From Mytilisepta virgata (lineage: Eukaryota; Mollusca; Bivalvia; Mytilida; Mytilidae): a stretch of 64,000 nt of DNA. The notes beneath the pieces are model-generated. The model was not told the DNA's origin, did not search any database, and worked only from the letters and a program-made list of their open reading frames with translations. The DNA lies in the NCBI GenBank assembly GCA_028015205.1, contig CM051514.1, positions 38,332,150 through 38,396,149 of the forward strand, read 5' to 3'. A program made the position numbers and the translations under genes. Of the stretch, positions 34,001-44,470 are shown piece by piece (position 1 is the first letter of the stretch; each line of letters opens with the position of its first letter).

Positions 34001-35759
34001 TTAATTTTATAATTTGTATGTTCCGTTCACGAAGTCTCGGGGGTACATATTGTTTTTACTCCGTTTCATCCATGTTATTATTATGTCCCCTCCCCACGAA
34101 GTGTCGGGGAACATAGTTTTTTACTCCGTTTCTTTACTATTATTAGTATTATTCTTTCTTAAGTGGCCGCTCTTTCCGGGATTGTTCTCGGAAATGTCTC
34201 AATCGATTGGAACCAAACTTGGCACAAAATTAGGGCACTAATTGAAGTTGTGCCTCGTCATACCAAAAACTCCAAGATGACCGCCATTTTCAAAATGACC
34301 GCCTTCAAATTTAAAATTGTTAAAAAAAAAATATAAAACCATTCTGGTCAGCAGTTTTATGATAGAAATGTTCAGCCCCATCAAAACAGGTATAAACAAC
34401 CATTTTTAAAAACCAAAAAAAATTCCTACTTGCGTAAAAATTGATATTTGGGGTTAGAGTGGCAATGGGAGGACGGGAAGAACATTTGGTATGCTGTGCA
34501 TAATAATTAATACTAGTTATTATTATTCTTTCTTCAGTAGCTGATTTGTGGGGCAATGTACTCAAAAATCGATTTAAACCAAACTTGGCACAAAAAGAGG
34601 CCATTTTCAAATTGGCCGCCTTAAAAATTTTAAGAAATTCTTAAAAAATATAAATAAATTCTGGACAGCTCCAATTTTAGCGTACAAATATTCAGCACTA
34701 TCGAAAATGGTGTAGACGACCATTTTGAAAAATAAAAAATGGGCGCCATTTTAGAAATGGTTGCCGTCTTAGTTGAAAAATTTAAAAAATTCATAAAATT
34801 GAAAATAATTCAACAGGCGTGAAAATTTATATTTTGGGCTAGAGGTGCAATGGAATGATGTTGGGAACATCTGCTATGCTGTACATAACAATAAGTACTA
34901 TTTTAATTTGATTTGCCCGTCCCAATAGTTTAAATTTTTAATTCATCCCTATGGTTCATTCAAGCTATGCCTACATTTTGAAAAAATATATAAAAAGGTA
35001 AAAAAAAGTTTGTAGGCATAGGTTGAATATTGTATAAACATAAATGTCTTGTGTAAACATTGTCTAATTAAAAATATTAAATCACATTCATACATATTAT
35101 AAAAATTTGGGTTTAAAACAGTTGTATTTACCTGTAATTTACCTGTAATTAACCCCTGTAATTATGACTTAATTGTTATATAAACACCTATTGTATTTTG
35201 TTTGTAGGCATTCCTTGAATATGATTTTTCAAAATGTAGGCATAGGTTGAAGACACCATCCCTATGTATAATTTCTTTGATAAGAATTTTTCTTATATTT
35301 TGTCGATTGACGACTCATCAGTTGAGCTCAAGGCTAAAATGTGAAAAACTGAAACAAAAATCCAAATAGTTACAGAACAAATTTTAAAATGCCGATATTA
35401 CCAAAATGATAAAGCCAAAAGTATGTAATATTTGTCCATTTAATCTTTTTCTTTTGAACTGTTTAATCATGTAACCTCTAAAGTTATCAACTTCCTCTGT
35501 ATACTGGAGAACAAAACTAAATCCAGTACACAAATAATTCGCGGTACTAGCATATTTTTCTAATCATTTGATGTTTAAATGTGACATTTACAGGTACTTA
35601 CGGGGCATATCCAACACGGTAGCCCGGTGGCGATACATTTTCAGTTCTAAATCCGACAGAAATGTATTTAGCTTGCCCTGAACACTGTGAGTTGACTTTA
35701 TTGAAAACACCGACAAGTAAAATCTTTAAAGCAAATGTTAATATCTTTTGTTCTACCAT
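21893..35759 (-). CDS. Complete 7-exon two-CUB-domain type I membrane protein
   Basis: Coding exons 35602-35759, 33362-33474, 31263-31442, 30944-31034, 28100-28218, 26437-26577 and 21893-22077 join, all with GT-AG ends and matching phases, into 987 nt: 328 residues plus stop. Residues 1-25 form a signal peptide ending before Cys26. CUB1 spans about 26-150 (CAWNV, NCAGDAINVYDG, HGFLVYS). CUB2 spans about 155-267 (LTSPNFPNKYPT, CTWEIT, CSYDYLDI, RGFLLSYK). Residues 283-304 are a membrane helix, and a 24-residue basic tail ends the protein. CUB domains bind proteins or sugars outside the cell; ligand and pathway are unknown. A paralogue lies at 46507-59287. The start ATG has A at -3 and G at +4. 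Structure is inferred without transcript data. Confidence 0.8.
22318..23485 (-). mobile_element. Degraded Penelope-like retroelement in the last intron
   Basis: Minus-strand remnant with several frames. At 23252-23485 lies the N-terminal RT part (NYCETSYSTSG, TFDFSTLYTTIPH), at 22679-22948 the post-catalytic part (LYDKRDDVDF, IVNFPFLSSNI), and at 22318-22560 the 3' tail shared with 5460-5843. The catalytic core between is eroded. The TFDFSTLYTTIPH signature is typical of Penelope-like reverse transcriptases. Confidence 0.7.
23486..26436 (-). other. Rest of intron 6 of CUB gene 1
   Basis: Intronic. Apart from the repeat at 25317-25545 I see no exon with acceptor, donor and open phase 1-1 frame, although Thr-rich mini-exons like those of the paralogue were looked for. 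Open frames here are short and low-complexity. Confidence 0.45.
25317..25545. repeat. Dispersed repeat family P, copy 1
   Basis: Begins near ATAAACAACAAAATGTATAA and shares ACAGGAAAAGGTCAAC and CTGACCTGGTA-type blocks with copies at 44098-44470 and 60728-61110. Origin of the family not known. Confidence 0.6.
26437..26577 (-). CDS. CUB gene 1, exon 6: CUB2 end
   Basis: 141 bases between TTATTACAG and GTAGTA, phase 1-1. Encodes VCNENSWKSK, LIFQTDNQI and RGFLLSYKQTG, the closing CUB strands. Same length as its paralogue exon 54796-54936. The longer overlapping open frame at 26266-26466 is in another register and is not used. Confidence 0.8.
27105..27610. repeat. Three roughly 150-bp tandem units ending in GACGGACGGACAG
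   Basis: Units start at about 27115, 27269 and 27425, each with TTCTAAAACCTTATTG or similar, AAATTAAATACATAAAAA, GAGGAGTTTAGGTCACAAGC and a TGTGGACCCC block. The array ends in a CGGACGGACAGACGG stretch and GCGGGGATAATAA. It lies in intron 5 of CUB gene 1. Confidence 0.75.
28100..28218 (-). CDS. CUB gene 1, exon 5: CUB2 middle
   Basis: 119 bases between TTTTTTTAG and GTATTA, phase 2 to 1. Encodes CTWEITSQSK, IEIRFMDIET and CSYDYLDI. Clearly homologous to 57848-57972 (two codons longer). Confidence 0.8.
28262..28620 (-). repeat. Dispersed repeat family Q, reverse copy
   Basis: Reverse complement of the copies at 42030-42450, 50575-50965 and 57235-57570. Shared blocks include GGTCATAATACGGAA, ACCATAGTGGGTAA and GCTAAAGACCCCTTCTG. 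Lies in intron 4 of CUB gene 1. Confidence 0.7.
29045..29760. repeat. Dispersed repeat family N (AACTTGGC type), tandem units
   Basis: Several roughly 170-180-bp units, each with CCAAGATGGCC, AACATAGGACCCTATG-like and AACCAAACTTGGC-like blocks. Other clusters are at 34140-34640, 38590-39420, 40550-40730, 48645-48890, 55910-56720 and 58350-58860. Open frames here are by-products. Confidence 0.65.
30944..31034 (-). CDS. CUB gene 1, exon 4: CUB2 start
   Basis: 91 bases between TTTTCAG and GTATGT, phase 1 to 2. Encodes GTGCTATQ and LTSPNFPNKYPT. The paralogue exon at 59197-59287 has exactly the same length and phases. Too short and spliced to show as a long frame. Confidence 0.8.
31263..31442 (-). 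CDS. CUB gene 1, exon 3: CUB1 end
   Basis: 180 bases from a TTTGTTAG acceptor to a GTAGGT donor, phase 1-1. Encodes the domain end with YTTFISDS and HGFLVYSIS. A GT four bases further on would put the next exon out of frame, which decides the donor. Confidence 0.75.
31443..33361 (-). other. Intron 2 of CUB gene 1, rich in palindromes
   Basis: Contains three repeat structures. A 21-bp perfect inverted repeat is at 31512-31532 / 31571-31591 (GGGAATAGTAAGTTTATTGT). A 26-bp perfect inverted repeat is at 31723-31748 / 32332-32357. A 66-bp perfect direct repeat is at 32172-32237 / 32351-32416. CCGGTCAATAG/CTATTGACCGG palindromes recur near 31811 and 32612. It looks like nested non-autonomous elements. 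Confidence 0.7.
33362..33474 (-). CDS. CUB gene 1, exon 2: CUB1 middle
   Basis: 113 bases between a TTTGTAG acceptor and a GTAAGT donor, phase 2 to 1. Encodes NLNCAWNVST and ends NCAGDAINVYD, the conserved CUB cysteine pair region. Confidence 0.8.
34140..34640. repeat. Repeat family N cluster in intron 1
   Basis: Two units with GGCCGC or GACCGCC, ATCGATT-x-GAACCAAACTTGGCAC-type and CATTTTCAAA blocks, preceded at 34015-34130 by two copies of a CACGAAGT(C/G)TCGGGG(G/A)ACATA motif. Confidence 0.55.
34959..35251. mobile_element. 293-bp MITE with 27-bp inverted ends
   Basis: TTCAAGCTATGCCTACATTT (34959 on) is mirrored at 35225-35251 (AAATGTAGGCATAGGTTGAA). Inner copies of GTAGGCATAGGTTGAA and GTAGGCATTCCTTGAA give a second, nested inverted arrangement. 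No coding capacity. In intron 1 of CUB gene 1. Confidence 0.65.
35602..35759 (-). CDS. CUB gene 1, exon 1: signal peptide and CUB1 start
   Basis: 158 coding bases, ending in phase 2 at a consensus GTAAGT donor. Encodes a hydrophobic leader (ILTFALKILLVGVF) and the first CUB strands (VSPPGYRVGYAP). An acceptor-like GACAG lies three bases before the ATG, so a separate 5' UTR exon upstream is plausible. Confidence 0.75.
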
Positions 35760-36999
35760 AATCTGTCTTGTACGAACGTTCTCTTTTTAAATCAATAGTT
35801 GACCTAGATTGTGCTAAAAAAGATAAAGTAAAAACTCATGAAAGATCGACACGCTTTCAAAATAAATAAGAAATTATAGATTTGTTATCAGGACCCAGTT
35901 GTTCAAAAGTTAATCATTTTTTTTCACTTTCCATTATTTTGATTGTTATGTAATATTTCTGTACAGAATTTGGCATGGTCACACAAAGTCATAGGATTAA
36001 ACCATCAGAAAATGTTCAGTTCTCCTGCATAATCAAGGAAGTGAAAATTTGAAACTGAAAATGTTTGGTTAACTTTTGAACAACTGGGCCCAGTAGTAAC
36101 TTTTATTTTATCTATTTAGCTTTTTAACATGCTTTTTAATTCACTTATGACCACCTTTTCATCAGTATTCTATCATGAAGACGTGGCTAGAGTTTGGGTG
36201 AAGTCAACAATTTACGGTATTAAATGACCGCTCTCATCCTTTCTATCTTAATAGAATTTATATTGTTCAACTTTCTTAATATTTGGATAAATATCAAATT
36301 TCATTACCAAAATTAAAAATATATTGTCTGCAATCAAGAGTTTATACCTGTGATAAGTACAACGATTATCTACTAGTATTTAATGTCATCGTAATTGGGC
36401 TAAATAGGACTAAACGTGACAATTGTGATTGACTTTACAAGGCTAAATATCTTGTTTAAAGTTTTAGATGAATTTTCATCATTGAAATTAAAAGTCCATA
36501 ATAAATGTTACTAAATAGTAGTTTTAGAGAAAATATAGACTGTTACTTATAGTAACCACACACGAACCGAATAAAGCATCATATTTATGGTTTTAGATTG
36601 TTAGAAATACTGTCTTTCACCTACTTTTTCAACTGTGTTGTCGCTTCGGTGTTCCTTTGCTGATATTTAGACAAACAATCAACTTCCTATTTATATGTAC
36701 ATGTAAGTATAAATATTTTAATTGTATAGCAATGTAATATTCCCTCTAGAACATAACAGAAAATTTTCAAAAGAAGTTATTATAGATGAGATGTAAACTG
36801 AAGAAAATTGAAATACAGTCAAACCTGCTTTAAAGGTACCTCTATAAGCAAATCACTGTCTATAAAGGACATTGTGAAAATGTTCCTGTGATTAACAAAG
36901 ATTGTACAATTGACTTCTATATAAAAGGCACTCTTCACAGGTCCCATTGATACCTTTTATACACAGGTTTGACTGTAGTTACCTATATTCTGGAGAGGG
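35760..36999. other. Upstream flank of CUB gene 1
   Basis: No coding sequence recognised. A GACAG acceptor-like site sits at the edge of the first coding exon, so part of this may be a 5' UTR intron. Confidence 0.4.
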
Positions 37000-37410
37000 A
37001 TATTTTGACGTTCATATGTAAGTAGTGGTACGCAAAGAAAGATAGAGTGGATGGAGTTAGTGGGCACCAGGTGGCTATTACCAATGAACACGTTTTGTTG
37101 GTTTTTATTTCATCACAAACATGTCTACTGGAATATAAACATCATTTTCATATTTTGGACATTTCAACAAAAATTTAAGCAGACTTTGTAAAATGAATAG
37201 TTATATACCTTTATATTTAAACAACGAATGCGGATGTACCGTGATTAATGATAGAATGGTTATTCAGTTGATAGGTAAACCATTTATGATTGATATAACA
37301 CGAAAACACGATGACACATCGAACGATAAAATAACAGTGGAAAGATTTGGTAAATTCTCTGAATTCAACTTATCTCGGATATCTGTAAACAGATCACTTT
37401 AATAAAGTAT
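37000..37410. repeat. Segmental duplicate Z2 (partner at 4720-5130)
   Basis: See partner; it lies 1.2 kb upstream of the CUB gene 1 start codon. The open frame 37193-37402 is not conserved in the partner. Confidence 0.65.
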
Positions 37411-37723
37411 ACAATAATTTTTTCTATAGCAACATAGTATTCCATATAGAAGGTAATCAATATTTTGCGTGTGGTGTTCTACTATATCGCATCAAATGCA
37501 ATATTGTTTTAAGAATTGACGTCATTTATGTAAATAATAGACTTGCTTGACATTGAATAGATCTTCTATACAGTAAAACGATTATTGTATTAATTTGAGG
37601 AATAATTACCTTTCAAAACAACATTTTTCACTCGCAGTCTTCTGCAATTTATTATTTATCTCGGGACCACAATTGAAATGTAATAACCCTACAGTACCAG
37701 GAACGTGGCTCTGAATATGCATA

Positions 37724-37960
37724 AACCGCCTCGGTTGTCTCGTGGTAGCGAGCTCGCCTCGAGTGCGGGAGGTCGCGGGTTCAATCCCCGGTCGGATCAA
37801 ACCAAAGACATTAAAATTGGTATTTGTTGCTCTCCACCAAGCACGCGGCATATAAGAATAAGAGCAAAGGACTGGTACAAAGCAGGGACCATATTAACAT
37901 GTTTCCGTCCTAATATGCACCTGGTTGCCACTGGAAATAATAATTCATCCATCATCTATC
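37724..37960 (+). mobile_element. SINE with tRNA-like head and 13-bp target duplication
   Basis: The exact direct repeat CTGAATATGCATA flanks it (37711-37723 and 37961-37973). The head has box-A-like GGTAGCGAGCTCGCC and box-B-like GGTCGCGGGTTCAATCCCC, i.e. an RNA polymerase III promoter. The body continues ATTAAAATTGGTATTTGTTG. A reverse, 5'-truncated relative at about 46975-47140 shows the body is a family. This copy lacks about 90 bases present in that relative. Open frames 37606-37851 and 37705-38001 are artefacts. Confidence 0.8.
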
Positions 37961-38589
37961 CTGAATATGCATACAAAATGATCATCAGTTGTAATGATTA
38001 AAGGTCAAAAACAGAAAGACAAAACAGATCAGTGGTATATTTTGATCAATATTTTGTTTAAAACTATTTGCTCATTATTCTGAAAGCGTTTCCATCCTAA
38101 GTAGATATACAATTCATATTAAATTTCGAATGAAGCTAAACAATCTTAAATTAATTGAACCCTCTTTCAAACAATAAAGAGGTGAAAACTATGTGACTGC
38201 CACAGGGACTCTCTCTAGACTGACCTATTGTACATTTATTGCTTTTATATGTTGTTAGTTGGCGATTTTTTGACTTTTACTTAAATACTATCAGTTTCCT
38301 TGATGGCATGTACATTAAAGTGGAAAAAACATAAATGAGTAAATTCAAATTCTTATGTTAAGTCCAAAGGCGAAAATAATAATAAACGTATTCAAAATAA
38401 CAATCCAAAGATACTAATATTAGATATAGTAAATTTATACTATGCTGTATACGACGCATTTCAAGGAGTTACCTCTCATCAGCAGCATTTAAACCGAAAC
38501 ATTTGGAAGACCAAAAACCAAACTTATATTAAACAAGAGTACTCAACCAAAAAGACCGAAATAGGAAGCCAAATTCAAGAATCACTATC

Positions 38590-39420
38590 TATTTCACTTG
38601 GCCTAAAGGGTCATGTTAGCTATTGCAATCGGTAACCACTAGACCAATTGCATCAAACGTTGGCAGCCATGGTTCTGAGCTGGTTTTCTTTTTAAAGCAT
38701 ATACATGTAAGATAACCCCATCTGCCATCCAAGATATATATAATACCCGCCACAGGCAAACTCAATTTAACATAGGACACTATGCAGAACTTCCTCTCTA
38801 TAAAAAAAAAACTCGTAGCCAATGGGAACCAAACTTGGCAGTAATGGACCTAAGATGGTCCTCTTTTGGAATTAAATCTGATGAACTAGACTGCAATCCA
38901 AGTTGGCCATCACAGGCAAACTTAGTTTAACATTCACTTAAAGATATGCTTTTTCTGAAACCACTAAGCGAATTGGAATTAAACTTTGCAGCAGTAGTCC
39001 TAATTAATATGTTGTGCTCTTGCATAATTGTATCTAATAACCTGCAACGCCATCCAAAATGAATAGAAGAACTTAGGACGCACTGGGAAATTCACTTAAA
39101 GATCTTCTTGTCTAAAACCACTTATCCAATTGAAATTAAACTTTGCAGCAATGGTCCTTAGGTGGTCCCCTTTCAGAATTGTATTCGATGACTCAGACCT
39201 TTAAACAGACGATCTTAGTTTTAGCATAAAGGACTCAATGAGAATATTTACTTTAAAATCCTCTTATCTGAAACCACTTAAGCCATTTAGAACAAAACTT
39301 GGCAGAGAAGGTTATTAGATGGTCCGTTATCAGAATTGTATCCCATTATCATGATTGGTTCATAGGCGAACTTAATTTAACATGGGACACTATGGGAAAT
39401 TCATTTAAAGACCAAACTTC
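38590..39420. repeat. Repeat family N, about five tandem units
   Basis: Units with AACTTGGCAG or AACTTTGCAGCA, GATGGTCC-like, TTTAACATAGGACACTATG and CTGAAACCACTTA blocks repeat about every 170-180 bases. Confidence 0.65.
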
Positions 39421-40549
39421 CTATTGTTTCTGCACACCCGCATGCGCATCGGCTTTATGACTTCAGGGTTCTATGACGTTGATTTCTGGTGGTCAAAAAG
39501 CGGTAGATTGTTGCGCTGTGTTTCGCGCTATTTACGGTGTCCGATACGACGTCAGTCATACATAGATGAAAAGGTTTTTTTCATAATATTTCAGAAAATA
39601 CTTAAAATTATGTATGTTTCCTATGATGAAACTAAAAACATTCTGTTTAAGGCAAATTATGCAAAAGCCGTAAAATTAATATAAATTTTGTTTTTATTTA
39701 TTACTTATCTGAAAACAAATCAACCACGACATTTTTGCCAGGAAAAGTTATATAATATCACCAATATGATGTATTTGTTGCATGAAGTTTCAACTTTTGT
39801 TTATTCTCAAAATCACTCCCCAAAATTTGTCGTAAAGATTATCAACTCATTTTTCCATTTTTGCGTATGTTCGCACAAAGATCAAAATGGTTATTTTAAG
39901 ATAATGACCTATAGCATATATAATTTAACGCAGTTTTACGAGAACAAATAAAGAGCTTTACTCAAACGTAATGAATTTGACGTGCAACAATCATAATAGT
40001 ATTTTCGCATTCTATGTACAACTTTTTTCTATAAACGTGTGTGGGACATGAGCGTTTGCACAAGAACAGGCAAAATTTCATTAAAATTCACTTCTTCTTT
40101 TATTTTCATTGTACGACAACCCCTATTTTCACTCTTTCAGTTGCAAGCTAATGACGATTGACATTATTCATGAAAAAGTTTAGCAAAAATATGTTCAAGA
40201 TTTTTGTCAGTTTTTTAAAAATGTAGCCTAAATATCTCTTTTTTGGCGGGAAAATGTTATTTCATAAAATTTTAAGCGAAATACTTTAGCCAAATTTCTA
40301 TTATGGAAATATATTGAACCTATGGAAAACTGAAATCCGTATATGCTTACGAAACTATTGAACAAAATTACGATGAAATCATTTGATGTTACATGTTTTG
40401 TGACTTTGCTGGAACCTATTTTTTCAGGTTGACATAGCAACGAAACTATATAGGTGACCTAAACTTTTTATTGGCTTAAATTGCTTTAAACTCTTAACAT
40501 AACAACTCTGAATTTTGAAGAAAAAATATATTCAAGAACTGAATAGGAT
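39421..40549. other. No convincing gene
   Basis: Two plus-strand open frames (39424-39684 and 39688-39951) follow each other with an ATG each, but composition is that of local AT-rich DNA and no domain is recognised. Treated as non-coding. Confidence 0.4.
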
Positions 40550-40730
40550 GTTTGGTCTTTAAAGATATTCTTGTCTGAAACAACAGAGCAATTTGGAATC
40601 CAATTTAAAAAGATCAGTTAGCCAATTGGAATCATACTTGACAGAAATATTCCAGACTGCCAATCAAGATGGACATAGTTAAACAATTTATTCAGATGAG
40701 CGATACAGGTTTCTGGGGGCCTCTAGTTAA
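40550..40730. repeat. Repeat family N, single degraded unit
   Basis: Contains AAAGATATTCTTGTCTGAAA, GCCAATTGGAATCATACTTG and CCAATCAAGATGG, all blocks of the family. Confidence 0.5.
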
Positions 40731-41204
40731 ATCTATAGTCAACATACATATAATTACTAAGTTACATTTGTAGTAATACAATTACAACTTCCCTGGATAT
40801 GTTAACTTTGCGTCAAGGAGTAAATCCATAACAGTTTTAATTTCTTTCGTGTTTTTCTCATGTGGCAGTTGAGTTAATAAGCCTTTGTAAGACCAGTCTG
40901 CACAACACCCAATCTTTGGCAACAAAAATGTTTGAAAATTTTATCAATATTTAAATTTTGTTTAACATAGAATATGTATTTATGAAATACTAAATCAAAC
41001 TTTTTTAAATATAATTTAAAACTGTATTTTACCTCTGCTTGCCTTTAGTAATAATTAAATATTTAGCGAATGTCTGCATGGATGGGAGCAGATTTTCTGG
41101 TTAAAGTGTGTACTGCATGTTTTTGTTTCCAATTTTGAACCATGTCGTCTTCTATGACGAAACATATTGTTATTTGTAATAAGCATGTTTTTAGTAAGAC
41201 TACA

Positions 41205-41625
41205 ACGTTCCCATTCAGAAAATTTATGAATACATTGGACACACGGGATATAAATTTCTTCCTTGTTACTCAATGTAAAATAGTGTAGAGACCCCAATTA
41301 CCAATTATAGTTTACATGTATTAAATTCAAAGAAAAAAAAATGGATTATTAACAAACATCACTTTCAGTGAAATAAATTGAACTTACCAAAGCTTTGGTC
41401 GTCAAATCGTTATTTTAATATCAGTTGTAATAACAAACTAACGGCCAAACCTACAATATGTATATCGGTCCTTTTATGTAAATCAATAAAATATATCTAA
41501 AAGGTAATTATAGATTGTAAATACTTTAACAGGCCCAGTATTTGCACCTTATCTTTTGAACGTTGGACATTTTTTGGTTGATATATTGTTATATAAAATA
41601 TAATTTTCTAATACAAGAACAGGTT
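41205..41625. repeat. Segmental duplicate Y2 (partner at 18935-19355)
   Basis: See partner. It lies 5.5 kb upstream of the CUB gene 1 start. The minus-strand CTTTG/GTAAGTT at about 41385-41398 would be the donor of a non-coding first exon, if real. Confidence 0.65.
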
Positions 41626-42029
41626 AAAACTAACCGATTTGTAAACTGATTACAGTCGATCTGTTGGTGAAGTGCCGGTTAAATCTATCAAAAAATATCG
41701 CATTAATTATTTGGTGTTTTTGATAAATTCTGCTGATCAATTAAGTAATCTACTAATGTCTTTTTTAAAGAAACTTTTATTAGATATTTTGAATTGATTC
41801 CTCCGATGCGTGTGGTGTATATTAAGACATGATAATGAGTAAAGCTTGGAATAATCTATACCTTTCGTTAATAACCCGGCAGTACTTCTGTTTCTTTCCG
41901 GATATGAAGACCAATTTGATATGGAATCGGACATTCAGATATGTGAATACTTGTTGGATAATTCTTTAAGTTTAAAACAAAATGTACATGTATACGGGTT
42001 ATAAGCAGCGCATGGTACATTTACACTTT

Positions 42030-42450
42030 CAGGATCCTGTTTTAACTATTTTTGCTACGCATGTGATTGATCACGAGAGCTCAACACACAGAGCTGGATA
42101 GCCCTTCGCAGGTGGTGGATAGGGAGACCCTCCCGTTAGGGGTTGTCAGGTCATAATACGGAAAGGCTGACCGCGGACCATAGTGGGTAACGTGTTTCGA
42201 GAATGCAACGCTCCATGCACGCTAAAGACCCCTTCTGTAGTTTTCGCTATAGAAGGGAATTATCCGACCCTACCCATCCATTCACCCTTTAACAGTGGCA
42301 GTCAAAATTGGTTGCACTCTGTGTCCCGCCTCATCTATATTTGAAATGTTTGATAAATTGTTGAACTGGTTCGCGTCACTAAGAAGCAAAGAACAAATCA
42401 ACATAAATTTTTGCAGACAAAGATGACTTGTGTATAAAATTATTGTAACT
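42030..42450 (+). repeat. Dispersed repeat family Q, copy 2
   Basis: Forward copy with GTTGTCAGGTCATAATACGG, GGACCATAGTGGGTAACGTG, CACGCTAAAGACCCC and GATAAATTGTTGAACTGG. The antisense frame 42282-42548 lies inside and is not a gene. Confidence 0.7.
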
Positions 42451-42917
42451 GATGCATTCAAATCAACATCGAAAATCCCGACAATTCCAGCCAGGAAGTT
42501 GCATTTATCATCCCTTATTAAATACATGTAATTATAATCTTTGGTCAATGGCTGGTTTCATCCAGTAATCAATAACACCCATCTCTTGGTGATTATGTAT
42601 TTTTTTCCAACAAAATTTGATAGCAACGTTTAAATTAGAAGGCTTTTTAATTTCTTCTGTTTCTTTTTCGTCTTTGCATCATATTATATCAACATGGTAA
42701 GCTCAAAATATGGTGGTAAGCTCAAAATATGGTAAAGCTGCAGTTTGAGAATCCAATTCAACGGAATACTGTTCTGGGGTGTTTCTCTAACGATATGTGA
42801 ACGATTTAAGCACTTTTAATGTTGACTTCGTTCTTTACCTTAAAATCTATATCGGACTGTCTATTTATAACAATCTCATACACAAATGTGTCAGTATCAA
42901 AATTTACTAATTCACCC

Positions 42918-44030
42918 TTTTCCAAAAACCAGATTATATGGGGAGATAATCCAAATTTACATGTAAAACTTCTTTTAGCTACAATAGATTGTACAGTGAA
43001 AAAACGTGTGGGATGTGTTTAATCTCAGATTTTTATAAATACCAACACATTTTGTTTTGAATAATTGAAATATTTTTCTCCATGCTTATGAGTTAGGTAT
43101 GAAAATTAGTTTAAAATGGAGAAAATAACGAGGTATATACTTGCTTGAAAAAGTGTCAGTATGTTCATTTAAGTATGAATATTTTATTGATCAAATACCT
43201 TGTGATGTGATTTCAAAATGTGTTTGTTGTTTGTATTTTAAATTGACCATCTCCTTTGTTCCAGTTGATTGGTGTTACGGTGGGTCTTCCACCTGAATTT
43301 ACATAAGGGGAAAATTATGACATTACACAAACAGCCGGAAATAATTGATTTTGCAATAGTTTTGTTTATAACATGAATATATTGACACATGATTAAAAAA
43401 ACCATAGACTATAGGTTTTATTATGACGAAATTTAGAAATTGATAATAATAATAATAATAGTGATTATAATAAAAATTCATAGAAGGGTGTTATACTGGT
43501 TTAAGTGGGTTGTTATTACAAAGTTTTTGGTGATTGATTTCTATTGCTTGTCATATTGAAATGTGTTGTGACAAATTTTTTGAAAATTTTAATTAAATTA
43601 GAACTTTCATTGAACTTTTGTTAGTAATACCTGATTACATGTAGATCAACGAAAATTTATGTTTTCAAAAAAAAAAAGATGAGCAAAACCAGATCATATG
43701 GTGAACACTGTCTCTGATTCATTTTTATCATTCTGTTTATCAACTTTAACACCAACAAACTTTATTTGAATCAGACATTTAGCGAGGTGAGTCCATTTAT
43801 AAGTATCTATAGAAACATGTTATTACCTGACAGACTACAAACATCGAACGTCTAAATAGGATGTCGTTTTTCGAGAAAAATGTTTTTAAACTCAAATGAA
43901 ATGTATTCTATAAGATATAAGGTAAAATATGACATGTGAATGCTCCCAAAGTGTTGAATAACCATAAAATTTTATGATTTTATTTCACACCTTTGTGTGG
44001 CTCCATTGTCTTTAGGTAGTTTTCTGTACA
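42918..44030. repeat. Segmental duplicate K2 (partner at 2405-3465)
   Basis: See partner. On the minus strand it retains a decayed remnant of the recombinase-derived exon (FGLSPHIIWFLEKGEL), then loses the KRRADPF part. Confidence 0.75.
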
Positions 44031-44097
44031 TTGGTCAAAATTTAACACGGATTTCGAGGAACCCCATCTAAAAAATCTCGATAAAAGATCTGTATCT

Positions 44098-44470
44098 ATT
44101 CGTATATATAAACAAACAACAAAATGGATAACAGGAGAGGCCAACAATGACACACCAATCAAACATAGCAACCCAACTGACAGACCTCCGGACAAAAAGC
44201 AACATAAAAGAGAACAAAATAAAAACGTGAGTCCTGATGGTCTTACCTGGTACAGACACTCAACAGTGTTGGGGTTAAACCAGTTTTATTTACCAGCAAG
44301 TTGACCGATTACTAGAACTGCACAATTTGAGTGGACGGTACATAATTTAGATAGCAGGGTCAGAATGCGCTCGTGTTATGTGTAAAACTTGCTAAGGCTC
44401 TCGTAGCTGCAGGTCGGATACCGTCGCTGTACTCAGCGAAAAAGGGTTTAATGCTATCTCGTCAAAAAGT
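44098..44470. repeat. Dispersed repeat family P, copy 2
   Basis: Starts AAACAACAAAATGGATAACA, then GGCCAACAATGACACACCAA and TGGTACAGACACTCAACAGT. The longest of the three copies, with its 3' part AGCAGGGTCAG shared with copy 3. Confidence 0.65.

Noticed and set aside
37193..37402. 69-codon plus-strand frame as a gene
   Set aside because: Its duplicate at 4.9 kb is broken by frame changes and stops, so there is no sign of conserved coding.
39424..39951. Two consecutive plus-strand frames of 86 and 87 codons
   Set aside because: No recognisable domain and no coding-like composition; follows directly on a repeat cluster.
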